64,000 nucleotides of DNA from Methylobrevis albus (lineage in GTDB: Bacteria; Pseudomonadota; Alphaproteobacteria; Rhizobiales; Pleomorphomonadaceae). The notes under the pieces were generated by a model, which saw nothing but the letters and a program-made list of their open reading frames with translations, was not told the DNA's origin and made no database searches. Position numbers and translations under genes: made by a program. Within the stretch, counting starts at the first letter, position 1. Every line of letters begins with the position of its first letter. Location: NCBI RefSeq assembly GCF_015904235.1, contig NZ_JADZLT010000052.1:1-64000 (forward strand), read 5' to 3'. Shown piece after piece: positions 55,727-64,000 of the stretch.

Positions 55727-56586
55727 CGGCCGGCCTCCTTCGGGGCCTGGTAGGCCGGGTGCCAGGCGAGTACGCGGCGCTCGACGAGGCGGGTCGCGCT
55801 GTCGGCGAGCTTGCCGAGCAGGGCGTAAATGATGATGCCGAGCAGCACGACGTCGGTCTGCAGGAACTCGCGGGCGTTCATCGTCATGTAGCCGATGCCG
55901 GAGGAGGCCGAGATCGTCTCGGCGACGATCAGCGTCAGCCACATGAAGCCGAGCGCGTAGCGCAGGCCGACGAGGATCGAGGGCAGGGCGCCGGGCAGGA
56001 TGATGCGCGTCACCAGCGCGCGCCGGTCGAGGCCGTAGACCTCGGCCATTTCGACCAGCTGGCCGTCGACGGTGCGCACGCCGTGCAGGGTGTTGATGTA
56101 GATCGGGAAGAACACGCCGACGGCGACGAGGAAGATCTTCGCCTCCTCGTCGATGCCGAACCAGAGAATCACCAGCGGGATCAGCGCGAGGTGCGGCACG
56201 TTGCGCACCATCTGCAGCGTGCTGTCGAGCAGCGTTTCGGCGCGGCGCGACAGGCCATTGAGCAGGCCGAGGGCGAAGCCGAGGCCGCCGCCGATGGCCA
56301 GCCCAATGAAGGCGCGCTGCGTCGAGACCAGCGTGTGGGTGACGAGCGAGCCGTCGACCAGCGCCTTCCAGAAGGCGACCGCGACCTTGCTCGGGGCCGG
56401 CAACAGTCGCGCCGACATCAGACCGGTGCGGGAGGCGAGTTCCCACACGATGACGAGGACGATGGGCAGCGCCCAGGGCAGCAGCGCCGCCCCGAGCCGG
56501 CCGGGATCGAACCGCCGGGCGCCGGCGCGCGACCGGCCACCGCGGCCGGCGTCGCTGCGCTCGGTGTCCTCGGCGGCGAGGGTCAC
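55723..56586 (-). CDS. ssuC: Alkanesulfonate ABC transporter permease
   Basis: A 287-residue inner-membrane permease of the SsuC family. It has six membrane segments, RNVPHLALIPLVILWFGIDE before the EAA loop, EVYGLDRRALVTRIILPGAL in the loop itself, and GLRYALGFMWLTLIVAETI after it. The N-terminal 30 residues are a basic cytoplasmic extension. It overlaps both neighbours (ssuA and ssuB) by four bases, so the three subunits are made in a coupled way. Confidence 0.95.
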   Translation of the reverse strand: MTLAAEDTERSDAGRGGRSRAGARRFDPGRLGAALLPWALPIVLVIVWELASRTGLMSARLLPAPSKVAVAFWKALVDGSLVTHTLVSTQRAFIGLAIGGGLGFALGLLNGLSRRAETLLDSTLQMVRNVPHLALIPLVILWFGIDEEAKIFLVAVGVFFPIYINTLHGVRTVDGQLVEMAEVYGLDRRALVTRIILPGALPSILVGLRYALGFMWLTLIVAETISASSGIGYMTMNAREFLQTDVVLLGIIIYALLGKLADSATRLVERRVLAWHPAYQAPKEAGR

Positions 56587-57536
56587 GAGGCCCCTCCGCG
56601 GACCGCATCGGCGATGCTGATCGGCTGCGGCAGCAGGCCGAGCTTGTGGAAGGTGTCGGCGATCGACTGCTGCTCGGCGATGACCTTCTCGTCCAGCGCC
56701 TTGATGCCGTAGGACTGGCGCTCCAGCGCGACGGTAAGGATCTCGGCCGGGATGCCGACCGACGGCGCGAGTTCCTCGGCGGCGGCAGTGGGATTGGCCT
56801 TGGTCCAGACGTCGATCTCGCCGATCGCGGCGACGAGCACGTCGAGCGGCTCGGCGTTCGCCTCCACGAAGTCACGGGCGCCGAGGTAGAACTGGTGGTT
56901 GGAGACGATGCCCTCGCCGTTGCGCAGGGTGCGCGCCTCGATCGCCACCTCGGCTGCGGCCTGGAACGGGTCCCAGATCGCCCAGGCGTCGACCGAGCCC
57001 TGCTCGAAAGCGGCGCGGGCGTCGGCCGGCGGCAGGAAGGCGGTGGTGATCTCGTCGTAGCCGACGCCGGCTTCCTCGAGCGCCTTCACGAGCAGGTAGT
57101 GCACGTTGGAGCCCTTGTTGAGGGCGACCTTCTTGCCCTTGAGGTCGGCGACGGTCTGGATCGGGCTGTCCTTCGGAACGAGGATCGCCTCGCCGCGCGG
57201 GGCGGGGGGCTCGTGCGCGACGTAGACCAGCGGGGCGCCGGCGGCCTGGGCGAAGATCGGCGGCGCTTCGCCGGTGGAGCCGAAGTCGACCGCGCCGACG
57301 TTGAGCGCCTCGAGCAGTTGCGGGCCGGCGGGGAACTCGGTCCATTTCACCGACCAGCCGATCGGCGCCAGCTTCTCTTCCAGCAGGCCCTTGCCCTTCA
57401 GCAGCACGAGGGTGCCGTACTTCTGGAAGCCGATGCGGATGACCTTCTCCTGCGCGAAGGCGCGGCCGGCGGCCGAGGTGGCGAGGAGCGAGACGGCGAT
57501 GCCGCCGAACGTGCGGCGCGTCAACGAGAACGACAT
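56583..57536 (-). CDS. ssuA: Alkanesulfonate-binding protein
   Basis: A 317-residue SsuA family binding protein. Signal peptide MSFSLTRRTFGGIAVSLLAT contains a twin-arginine-like RRTFGG, with cleavage likely after AFA. Mature blocks: IRIGFQKYGTLVLLKGKGLL, AVDFGSTGEAPPIFAQAAGA, KVALNKGSNVHYLLVKALEE and SVDAWAIWDPFQAAAE. It delivers aliphatic sulfonates to SsuBC. A 203-base gap with an A/T-rich dyad precedes it, so it may have an extra promoter in addition to read-through from the peroxiredoxin-like gene. Confidence 0.95.
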   Translation of the reverse strand: MSFSLTRRTFGGIAVSLLATSAAGRAFAQEKVIRIGFQKYGTLVLLKGKGLLEEKLAPIGWSVKWTEFPAGPQLLEALNVGAVDFGSTGEAPPIFAQAAGAPLVYVAHEPPAPRGEAILVPKDSPIQTVADLKGKKVALNKGSNVHYLLVKALEEAGVGYDEITTAFLPPADARAAFEQGSVDAWAIWDPFQAAAEVAIEARTLRNGEGIVSNHQFYLGARDFVEANAEPLDVLVAAIGEIDVWTKANPTAAAEELAPSVGIPAEILTVALERQSYGIKALDEKVIAEQQSIADTFHKLGLLPQPISIADAVRGGAS

Positions 57537-57607
57537 GATCGGGCTCCAGAGGGCGGATCGCCCTCGTTTCGAGAAAAGGTTTGCGCCTGGCCGGTCCCCG
57601 TGCCGAG

Positions 57608-57620
57608 CTAATGATATTAG
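57608..57620. promoter_or_regulatory. A/T-rich dyad upstream of ssuA
   Basis: CTAAT-GAT-ATTAG is a five-base-arm palindrome 72-84 bases before the ssuA start. The minus strand reads CAACTAATATCATTAG, which shares the ACTAA core with the dyad upstream of metQ and with the ssuD promoter. Confidence 0.35.
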
Positions 57621-57739
57621 TTGATCGAATTACTGGGCAAACGCACGCGCACAGGCACCAAAGTTGAGCTCTCGGGGCGAAAAAAATTCTGTTTGGTGCA
57701 CGCCGGTCGGGGCGCCTCTGCAGAACCCGCGCGAGCCGC

Positions 57740-58387
57740 TCAGATGCCGAGCGCCGCGTCGAGGGCGCAGGCGACGTCGCCCCGCCCGGGGTTTTCACGG
57801 GGGTGGCTGGGGGCGAACAGGGTGACGCTGCGATCGAAATCGGCGAGCAGCGTGACCGGCAGCGGCAGTTGCGCGCTGGCGTCGCCGTTCCAGGCCGGCA
57901 GGCGGACACCGGCGGCGCGCAGCGTCGCGCGGAGCGGCGGTGGCAGGCGAAAGGCGAGGCCGTGCGCGTCGGCGAAGCGGGCGCCGTGATCGTGCAGCAG
58001 GGTCAGTTCGAGGCCGTGCGTGTCGGCCGTTCGGCCGAGGTGGTCGACGCTCTCGGGCGAGATGCCGACGACGCTGCAACATCGTTCGTCGAGCAGCGGG
58101 CGGGCCCGGTCGACCAGACGCAGCGCCTCGGTGCAGGCCTCCGACCAGCCGCCGAGGTAGAAGACGACGAGAACCCGCCGGTCGGCGAAGCGCCGGTTGA
58201 GATCGAGCGGACGGTCGTTGCGGTCCTCGAGCACCGGCAGCGTCAGCGGTCCGCGTCCGGCGAAGGCGTCCCGGTCGATCGCCGCCGCGGCGAGGCGGGC
58301 GGCGACCACGGCCGGCGCCTGCGCGGAGACCTCGCCCGCCTGCGGGTCGCGCGCGTGGTCCGCGGTGGTCAGGGCCGATATCTGCAT
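57740..58387 (-). CDS. Peroxiredoxin-like (AhpC/TSA fold) protein
   Basis: A 215-residue thioredoxin-fold protein. The strand and peroxidatic-type cysteine region is RRVLVVFYLGGWSEACTEAL with Cys85, in place of the more usual GGWCPYC. A second pair lies at Cys103-Cys104. A 45-residue N-terminal helical part precedes the fold. It lies between the flavin reductase gene and ssuA. Peroxiredoxins are known partners of sulfonate operons, probably because FMNH2-dependent desulfonation leaks hydrogen peroxide. GGGAGG precedes the ATG. Confidence 0.8.
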   Translation of the reverse strand: MQISALTTADHARDPQAGEVSAQAPAVVAARLAAAAIDRDAFAGRGPLTLPVLEDRNDRPLDLNRRFADRRVLVVFYLGGWSEACTEALRLVDRARPLLDERCCSVVGISPESVDHLGRTADTHGLELTLLHDHGARFADAHGLAFRLPPPLRATLRAAGVRLPAWNGDASAQLPLPVTLLADFDRSVTLFAPSHPRENPGRGDVACALDAALGI

Positions 58388-58452
58388 GGTGTCCTCCCGT
58401 CTTCGACCGTTCCGGTGCGACTGATCCCGGTGTTGCGGGTCATGGGGACGGG

Positions 58453-58998
58453 TCAGGGCAGGAAGGTGCCGTAGCGGGCGTTGGCGTAGACGAGCGGGTC
58501 GCCGCTGCCGTGGGCGATGGCGCGGACGCGGCCGAGGATGATGGCGTGGCTGTGCCGCTCGATCGCCTCCTCGACCTCGCAGTCGATGGCGGCGAGGGCG
58601 CCGATCAGCACCGGGGCGCCGGTGATCAGCGTGGTCCAGTCGGCGCCCTCGTAGCGGGCGACGCCCTTGAGGCCGCCGCGACCGGCGAAGCGGTCGGCGA
58701 TCGGCTGCTGGTCGTGGCGCACGATGTTGACGCAGAAGTGCCCGTGGCGGCGGATCACCGGCCAGGACGACGAGGCGAGGTTGATGTTGACGATCATCGT
58801 CGGCGGTTCGACCGACAGCGACGTGGCCGAGGTGACGGTGGCCCCGGTCCGGTCGTCGCCGCTGCCGGCGGTGATCACCGAGACGCCGCCGGCGAGGCTG
58901 CGCATGGCGATCTTCAGCGCGGCGGGGTCGAGGTCGTGCAGCCCGGCGGGCGGCGTCCCGGCCGCTGCGGCGGGGTGCTGGTTCAGGGCAACATTCAT
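58453..58998 (-). CDS. Flavin reductase-like domain protein (FMN reductase for SsuD)
   Basis: A 181-residue flavin reductase of the PF01613 type: [58 protein letters not shown] and [20 protein letters not shown]. It reduces FMN with NAD(P)H and passes FMNH2 to SsuD and probably to the DszA/DszC-type enzymes. It replaces SsuE, which belongs to a different fold. The ATG at 58998 follows GAGGCC; a TTG at 59004 is less likely. It is divergent from ssuD across 224 bases and heads the minus-strand operon. Confidence 0.9.
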   Translation of the reverse strand: MNVALNQHPAAAAGTPPAGLHDLDPAALKIAMRSLAGGVSVITAGSGDDRTGATVTSATSLSVEPPTMIVNINLASSSWPVIRRHGHFCVNIVRHDQQPIADRFAGRGGLKGVARYEGADWTTLITGAPVLIGALAAIDCEVEEAIERHSHAIILGRVRAIAHGSGDPLVYANARYGTFLP

Positions 58999-59114
58999 CG
59001 GCAAGGCCTCTGGCTCACGGCAAGATTTTGGATGCGTCGGGTGGCTCCGGCGGGCGCGGTTCGGCGGCGGACCCTGATGGGACCGATGCCGATATTGCTG
59101 CCGATAAACCAGAA

Positions 59115-59142
59115 TTGTCGACTAAGTTTATAGCGTTTATAT
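59115..59142 (+). promoter_or_regulatory. ssuD promoter candidate
   Basis: TTGTCG and TTATAT are separated by 16 bases. The spacer contains GACTAAGTT, matching the GACTAAATT core upstream of metQ, so a repressor binding there would cover the -35 region. Confidence 0.45.
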
Positions 59143-59222
59143 CGGGAGGAAGAGAAAGCTATTCCATCCGGGCGGCGCCGGCGCGAGGGCGCGGCTGGCG
59201 GCCGGATAACAGGAGATCAGGC

Positions 59223-60431
59223 ATGTCGACGGACCAGGTTGCGACCCCGACGGATGCGGCGCCCGTCCCGGTTCCCGAGCGGATCAACGTGCTGTGGTTC
59301 CTGCCGACGCACGGCGACAGCCGGTACCTCGGCACGGCCAAGGGCGGGCGCGAGGTCGATCTCGACTATCTCACGCAGGTGGCGCAGGCGGCCGATACGC
59401 TCGGCTACTACGGCGTGCTGATCCCGACGGGCCGGAGCTGCGAGGACAGCTGGGTGGTCGCCTCGGCGCTGGCGCCGCTGACGAAGCGGCTGCGCTACCT
59501 CGTCGCCGTTCGCCCGGGCCTGCTGTCGCCGACGCTCGCCGCCCGCATGACCGCGACGCTCGACCGGATCTCCAACGGCCGGCTGCTCGTCAACGTCGTC
59601 ACCGGCGGCGACCCGGTCGAGAACAAGGGTGACGGCATCCACCAGAGCCATGCCGAGCGCTACGAGGTGACCGAGGAGTTCCTCGACATCTACAAGCGCC
59701 TGCTCGCCGGCGAGACGGTGGAGCACAAGAGCGCCCACTTCCACATCGAGGACGGCCGGTTGCTGTTCCCGCCGAAGCAGACGCCGCATCCGCCGCTCTA
59801 CTTCGGCGGTTCGTCGGAGGCCGGCATCAAGGTCGCTGCGAAGACGATCGACAAGTACCTCACCTGGGGCGAACCGCCGGCGGACGTCGCCGAGAAGGTC
59901 CGTATCGCCAAGGCCGCCGCCGATGCCGCGGGGCGCGAATTCACCTTCGGCATCCGGCTGCACGTCATCGTGCGCGAGACCGAGGCCGAGGCCTGGGCCG
60001 CGGCGGAGAGCCTGATCCGCTATGTCGACGACGAGACCATCGCCGCGGCGCAGGCGGTTTTCGCGCGGATGGATTCGGTCGGCCAGAGCCGCATGAGCAA
60101 GCTGCACGGCGGCCGCCGCGACAAGCTCGAGATCTCGCCGAACCTCTGGGCCGGCGTCGGCCTCGTGCGCGGCGGCGCCGGCACGGCGCTGGTCGGCAAT
60201 CCCGAGCAGGTGGCGGAGCGGATCGACGAGTATCGCCGCATCGGCATCGACAGCTTCATCCTGTCGGGCTACCCGCACCTCGAGGAGGCCTGGCGCTTCG
60301 GCGAGCTGGTGCTGCCGAAGCTGCCGCTCGCCCATCCGGTCAAGACCCAGCACAGCAGCGTCAACACCGGCCCGTTCGGCGAGACCATCGCCAACGCGAT
60401 CCGGCCGAACCTGAAGGCTTCGGCCTCGTGA
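59223..60431 (+). CDS. ssuD: FMNH2-dependent alkanesulfonate monooxygenase
   Basis: A 402-residue class C flavin monooxygenase that cleaves alkanesulfonates to sulfite and an aldehyde. Family blocks: [78 protein letters not shown], and [20 protein letters not shown]. The ATG at 59223 follows AGGAG. The next gene begins inside its stop (GTGA). It acts in the cytoplasm with the flavin reductase encoded divergently. It is slightly longer than the E. coli enzyme (about 380). Confidence 0.95.
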   Translation: MSTDQVATPTDAAPVPVPERINVLWFLPTHGDSRYLGTAKGGREVDLDYLTQVAQAADTLGYYGVLIPTGRSCEDSWVVASALAPLTKRLRYLVAVRPGLLSPTLAARMTATLDRISNGRLLVNVVTGGDPVENKGDGIHQSHAERYEVTEEFLDIYKRLLAGETVEHKSAHFHIEDGRLLFPPKQTPHPPLYFGGSSEAGIKVAAKTIDKYLTWGEPPADVAEKVRIAKAAADAAGREFTFGIRLHVIVRETEAEAWAAAESLIRYVDDETIAAAQAVFARMDSVGQSRMSKLHGGRRDKLEISPNLWAGVGLVRGGAGTALVGNPEQVAERIDEYRRIGIDSFILSGYPHLEEAWRFGELVLPKLPLAHPVKTQHSSVNTGPFGETIANAIRPNLKASAS

Positions 60432-61894
60432 CGATCGCCGGCACCGCGGACGCGGCCAGCCGGTCGCGGCCGGACGGAACGGCGCCCACCGTCGTCGTCA
60501 TCGGCGGCGGCTTCACCGGGGCGGCGATCGCCTGGCACCTCGGCTTCGCGGCGGGCCAGCGGCCGGCGGTGACGGTGTTCGAGCCGCGCCGCCTGCTCGG
60601 CGGCGGGCTCGCCTACGACACCGCCGACCCGGTGCACCGGATCAACGTGCCGGCGGCGAAGATGAGCCTGGTCCCGTCGGACGAGGACCATTTCCTGCGC
60701 TGGCTGCGGGCGTCGGGGCTGGCCGATCCGGAGGCGCTGCGGCCCGACGGCTCGCTGTTTCCAAGGCGCGAGATCTTCGGGCGCTATGTCGCGGCGCACC
60801 TCGCGCCGCTGCTGCAGTCGGGGGCGGTGACGCAGGTCGCCGAGCGCGTCGTCAAGGTTTCCCGCGTCGACGGCCGGGACGACGGGCGGCACGACGGGCG
60901 CTGGCGCGTCACCGGCGACGGCGGCAGCGTCGTGTTCGCCGACGTGGTGGTGATCGCCACCAGCCATCCGCCGCCGGCAGCGCCCGCGCCGCTCGCCGCG
61001 GCGCTGCACGACCATCCGCGCTTCGTCGCCGACCCGACCCGGCCGGGGGCGCTGGCGGCGATCCGACCGGACGACCGCGTGCTCGTCGTCGGCAACGGAT
61101 TGACGGCCGCCGACATCATCGCCTCGCTCGGCGCGCGCGGCCATCGCGGGCCGATCGTCGCCGTCTCGCGGCGTGGCCTGCGCTCGCGCGGCCATGCGGC
61201 GCGGCCGGCCGAGCCACGCGGCGACTTCGTCACCGCTCCGTCGACCAGCGCGCGGGCGCTGCTGGCGCGGGTCAGGGCGGAGGTGGCGCAGGCCGACGCG
61301 GCCGGTTCGAGCTGGCATGCCGTCTTCGACGCGCTCCGCCTGCAGGGCGGGGCGGTCTGGGCCGCCCTGCCGCTCGCCGAGCGCCGGCGCCTGGTGCGGC
61401 ACCTGCGGCCGTTCTGGGATGTCCACCGCTTCCGCGTCGCGCCGCAGGTCGAGGATGCCATCGTGGCCGGCCTCACCACCGGCCGCCTGGAGATCGCCGC
61501 CGCGCACGTCACCGGCGCACGGGTGGCGGGGGAGGCGATCCGCGTCGACCTCCGCCGCCGCGGGGACCGCGCCGCGGCGGCGCACGTCTTCGACGCCGTG
61601 GTCGTGACGACCGGGCCGGCGCACCGCGGCATCCTCGCGGCGCAGCCCTATCTCGCCGACCTCGAACGCCAGGGCCTCGTCCGGCTCGACGACGTCGGCC
61701 TCGGCCTCGCCTGTGACGCGCATGGCCGCGCGGTCGGCCGCGGCGGGACATCGCCGACCCTGCTCGTCGCCGGCCCACTCGCCCGCGGCACCTTCGGCGA
61801 ACTGATGGGCCTGCCGCAGGTCGCGGACTACGCCCTGTTCATCGCCAGCGAGGCACGCATCGCCCTCGGCCTCGGGAAGCGCGACGCGGCTTGA
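60428..61894 (+). CDS. FAD/NAD(P)-binding protein, COG4529-type (copy 2), coupled to ssuD
   Basis: A 488-residue flavoprotein with GTG start overlapping the ssuD stop by four bases. The first dinucleotide motif is [19 protein letters not shown], followed by [38 protein letters not shown] and a second motif [20 protein letters not shown]. It shares the block order with the copy at 45940 but is clearly diverged. The reaction is unknown. Translational coupling to ssuD implies a role in sulfonate use, perhaps oxidation of the released aldehyde, flavin supply, or processing of N-containing sulfonates. Confidence 0.9.
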   Translation: MTIAGTADAASRSRPDGTAPTVVVIGGGFTGAAIAWHLGFAAGQRPAVTVFEPRRLLGGGLAYDTADPVHRINVPAAKMSLVPSDEDHFLRWLRASGLADPEALRPDGSLFPRREIFGRYVAAHLAPLLQSGAVTQVAERVVKVSRVDGRDDGRHDGRWRVTGDGGSVVFADVVVIATSHPPPAAPAPLAAALHDHPRFVADPTRPGALAAIRPDDRVLVVGNGLTAADIIASLGARGHRGPIVAVSRRGLRSRGHAARPAEPRGDFVTAPSTSARALLARVRAEVAQADAAGSSWHAVFDALRLQGGAVWAALPLAERRRLVRHLRPFWDVHRFRVAPQVEDAIVAGLTTGRLEIAAAHVTGARVAGEAIRVDLRRRGDRAAAAHVFDAVVVTTGPAHRGILAAQPYLADLERQGLVRLDDVGLGLACDAHGRAVGRGGTSPTLLVAGPLARGTFGELMGLPQVADYALFIASEARIALGLGKRDAA

Positions 61895-61953
61895 GGTGGC
61901 CGGGCGGACGGTACAACCTTTGGCGGCCAGAGTGCCTGGCGCACCGCTGGTCG

Positions 61954-63192
61954 TTACGGTGCTCCCGGCACCAAAAGCCGCAGGTCCCCCAAGAAGCTCT
62001 CAAGCGTCATGATGTCGGTTCGGATGCTTGCGGGATACTTTGCCATCAGCGGTTCGGGGACCACGAGTTGCACTTTGGCCTGCGTCATCTCGTGAAACTG
62101 CGCCTCAGATACGCCCTCCTGCAAGGTCAGCAGGTGCTTCACCGGGATGCGGTCAGCCTCGTTTATGACCTGCCTCCAGCGGTCGCGACATGTAGTCTTG
62201 GTGGCGAGCATCCGGAGCCGGGCCGCAGGGAAGGTCGGGTCACGATAGGCAGCCTGCGATGGAAACAAAAAATCCGGCCGCTTGCCAGGTTCCGATTGAG
62301 GGCCGTGCTGGAAATCGGTTCCTTCGCGGAACTGCTCCTCGATCAGGATTTCCCGGGTGTGAAGTTCCAGGGATCGTCCCGATCGGGCTTTGCGCCGTTG
62401 CAGCACGGTCTGTGCACGGGAAATGAAATCGTCCAAGTTCGTGAAGCCGGCGTGGATCGCGGGGAACTCCACCGCGGCCTCCACGCTGCGGAAGATTTCA
62501 AACTCGCATTCGCGCCGCCGCAGAAGCCGCTTGTCGGGCGGCATGCCATGCTCCGCCCGAAGCTCCACCGCTTTTCGCACGATTTCAGCGCCGGTCGGAA
62601 ACTTCGCCACCCAGGTGGGCGGGATATCGCCCGGATCGAGCCAGCACTTCGCCGGACCTGCCGCGAAGGGCGGAAACAGCCCGGGTTGCTCGGGAGACCA
62701 CATGATGAAGCGCCCGGGCTCAACCGGTCCGAAACGCTCCTCGGCAGTGTCTTCCTCGACTTCGTTGCGGCAAACCCACACATGGCAGCCAATCGCCGCG
62801 CCATTGTCGTTGAGCGGGAAGGCAAAAATGGATAGCGCGCCGGTACTCTCGGCATCCAAAAGCGCCGAGGCACCCCCGCCGAAGTTCGTCAGCCGGGTTT
62901 CATCCCTTCCGTTCGCCTTCCCCTCAAAGCGCTTGGAATTGTAATAGACTGCCCGGACTTTCCGTACGTCCAAATGAGAATCGACGGCCAGTTCAAACCA
63001 GTAAACCGGGTTCTTCTCGTCCGTCCTGTTGATCGTCGGGAAGATGCGGAAAAGGAACTCCTTTGGGATATAAGGACCTGCCTGATGGGTGCCGTTGGCA
63101 AGCGTGTCGTTGCCGGAGAGTCGTTTGACGCAAAGTGCGATGCCAGGTGCGCAGAACTCGCCAAGCCAATCCGTCAAATCAGACAGCGCCAT
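61954..63192 (-). CDS. EcoRII-type type II restriction endonuclease
   Basis: A 412-residue type IIE-like nuclease. The N-terminal half (about 1-175) matches the EcoRII effector-DNA-binding domain, and the C-terminal half carries the catalytic PD-(D/E)xK fold: KRPDFLFPSQAAYRD with Asp307 and the strand LATKTTCRDRWRQVINEADR with Lys332, plus Glu276. It would cleave at CCWGG-like sites when bound to two copies, and it depends on the dcm-type partner for host protection. GGGAGGGG precedes the ATG at 63192. It overlaps vsr by 14 bases. Confidence 0.88.
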   Translation of the reverse strand: MALSDLTDWLGEFCAPGIALCVKRLSGNDTLANGTHQAGPYIPKEFLFRIFPTINRTDEKNPVYWFELAVDSHLDVRKVRAVYYNSKRFEGKANGRDETRLTNFGGGASALLDAESTGALSIFAFPLNDNGAAIGCHVWVCRNEVEEDTAEERFGPVEPGRFIMWSPEQPGLFPPFAAGPAKCWLDPGDIPPTWVAKFPTGAEIVRKAVELRAEHGMPPDKRLLRRRECEFEIFRSVEAAVEFPAIHAGFTNLDDFISRAQTVLQRRKARSGRSLELHTREILIEEQFREGTDFQHGPQSEPGKRPDFLFPSQAAYRDPTFPAARLRMLATKTTCRDRWRQVINEADRIPVKHLLTLQEGVSEAQFHEMTQAKVQLVVPEPLMAKYPASIRTDIMTLESFLGDLRLLVPGAP

Positions 63193-63676
63193 TCGCCCCT
63201 CCCGCAATCGTCTCTGGTCCCGGACCAGCCACCAGCCACGCGGCGGCCCTGTCCAGCACAGTATCTACCGGCAGGCGTTCGCGCCCCTTGAGTGCGCATT
63301 CCCAGATTGTCAGCACCCGCCAGCCGTCCGCAACAAGGGTGGCCTCCACCACCTTGTCCCGGGCTGTATTTCCTTCGATCTTTGAGCACCAGAACTCTTG
63401 TCTCGTGGCGGGCATCCGGAACAAATGGCAGCTGTGCCCGTGCCAAAAGCAGCCGTGGACAAAGATCACGGCGCGACGGCCAGGGAACACCAAATCGGGC
63501 GAGCCGGGCAACCGTTTGTCGTGGAGCCGGAACCGGAAGCCCCGGGAATGAAGACCGCGCCGTACAATCATCTCCGGCTGCGTGTCTTTCCCGCGGATTC
63601 CTGACATCATCCGGCTTCGGGTTGCGGCGTCAACGACGTCAGGCAAAGAGTTGGGGCCGTTCTTGTTCGGAGGCAA
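63179..63676 (-). CDS. vsr: Very short patch repair endonuclease
   Basis: A 165-residue Vsr nuclease that nicks next to T:G mismatches caused by deamination of 5-methylcytosine. Visible blocks: [54 protein letters not shown] and [12 protein letters not shown], the complete family signature with zinc-type His/Cys. The frame begins with TTG at 63676 inside the methyltransferase gene; a TTG at 63646 is an alternative that gives the more usual short N-terminus. Overlaps on both sides indicate coupled translation with dcm and the endonuclease gene. Confidence 0.9.
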   Translation of the reverse strand: MPPNKNGPNSLPDVVDAATRSRMMSGIRGKDTQPEMIVRRGLHSRGFRFRLHDKRLPGSPDLVFPGRRAVIFVHGCFWHGHSCHLFRMPATRQEFWCSKIEGNTARDKVVEATLVADGWRVLTIWECALKGRERLPVDTVLDRAAAWLVAGPGPETIAGGANGAV

Positions 63677-64000
63677 CGTCTAGCGAAGCCTTAGTCGTTA
63701 TCCACGGCGCCATGTGTCGAGCAACCGCTTCGATCACCGGAACCGCGACCGAATTTCCGAATTGCTTGTAAGCCTGCGTATCTGAAACCGGGATAACGAA
63801 TTGCGGACTGCCGGAGCGGTCGAAGCCCATGAGTCGGGCGCATTCGCGCGGCGTCAGGCGCCGCGGGTTGTTCTCCGGTCCTCGATCGATAAGAATTTCC
63901 GAGCCATCTTTATAATAGCGCGCGGACAGAGTGCGGGCAACGTCTCCCGGCCCGACGAGCCCGAAGCCGAAGCCGTTCCCCGCCGCCCGGTGCTTCGCGG
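63639..64000 (-). CDS. dcm: Dcm-type DNA cytosine-5 methyltransferase (C-terminal part, cut by window edge)
   Basis: Only the last 120 residues are in the window. The target-recognition part [20 protein letters not shown] is followed by [18 protein letters not shown]. Motif [17 protein letters not shown] and motif [21 protein letters not shown] follow. These match the E. coli Dcm and M.EcoRII type that methylates CCWGG. Catalytic motifs (PC, ENV) lie beyond position 64000. It is the first visible gene of the dcm-vsr-endonuclease operon on the minus strand. Confidence 0.9.
   Translation of the reverse strand, partial: AKHRAAGNGFGFGLVGPGDVARTLSARYYKDGSEILIDRGPENNPRRLTPRECARLMGFDRSGSPQFVIPVSDTQAYKQFGNSVAVPVIEAVARHMAPWITTKASLDVASEQERPQLFA

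Overview
The window is a 64 kb piece of a chromosome with very high G+C, almost all of it coding. Gene order and protein types point to an alphaproteobacterium of the order Hyphomicrobiales (Rhizobiales): dgt-argS-SPOR protein next to a divergent A-type Fe-S carrier and xth, clpP-clpX-lon-hupB-tRNA-Val, divergent cobS/cobT, and a DUF1289 gene beside them. A genus cannot be assigned from sequence reading alone. No rRNA, CRISPR array or intact insertion sequence was seen.

Region 1 (0-32 kb) is mostly core genome: DNA repair (xth, a uracil-DNA glycosylase family protein), dNTP hydrolysis (dgt), arginyl-tRNA synthetase, cell-wall proteins (SPOR, LysM/M23, GH25), cobalamin assembly (cobS, cobT), a cell-cycle type histidine kinase, an Lrp/AsnC regulator, shikimate genes (aroQ, aroK), mgtE, the ClpXP and Lon proteases, and HU. 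Several gene neighbourhoods that I remember as longer in related genomes are cut short here. This region ends with a polar amino-acid ABC transporter and its FCD-type GntR regulator. Region 2 (32-40 kb) holds a stress-type PRC-barrel gene, a PF10118 protein paired with a methyltransferase, a small surface-polysaccharide locus with one intact pyruvyltransferase-type gene and the remnant of another, an SDR/AraC pair, tRNA-Arg and a coding-poor scar. Four tRNA genes (Leu-GAG, Val-UAC, Asp-GUC, Arg-CCG) each have a readable sigma-70 style promoter.

Region 3 (40-62 kb) is an organosulfur acquisition island. It starts with a secreted two-domain rhodanese translationally coupled to a YeeE/YedE (TsuA-type) sulfur permease. 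An SsuABC-type transporter follows whose operon ends in an unrecognised 58-residue secreted peptide. Next come a stand-alone COG4529-type flavoprotein, a DszA/NtaA-type FMN monooxygenase coupled to two DszC/SfnB-type acyl-CoA-dehydrogenase-like enzymes, a MetQNI-type transporter and a four-cysteine Rrf2 regulator. The island closes with a full alkanesulfonate system: flavin reductase, peroxiredoxin-like protein and ssuACB on the minus strand, and ssuD on the plus strand. ssuD is coupled by a GTGA overlap to a second COG4529-type flavoprotein. The most plausible overall role is capture, uptake and FMNH2-dependent desulfonation of several organic sulfur compounds during sulfate limitation. The two flavoproteins, the small peptide and the operator-like palindromes are the least explained parts.

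Region 4 (62-64 kb) is a lower-G+C restriction-modification operon on the minus strand, in the order dcm-type cytosine methyltransferase (cut by the window edge), vsr, EcoRII-type endonuclease. All three reading frames overlap.
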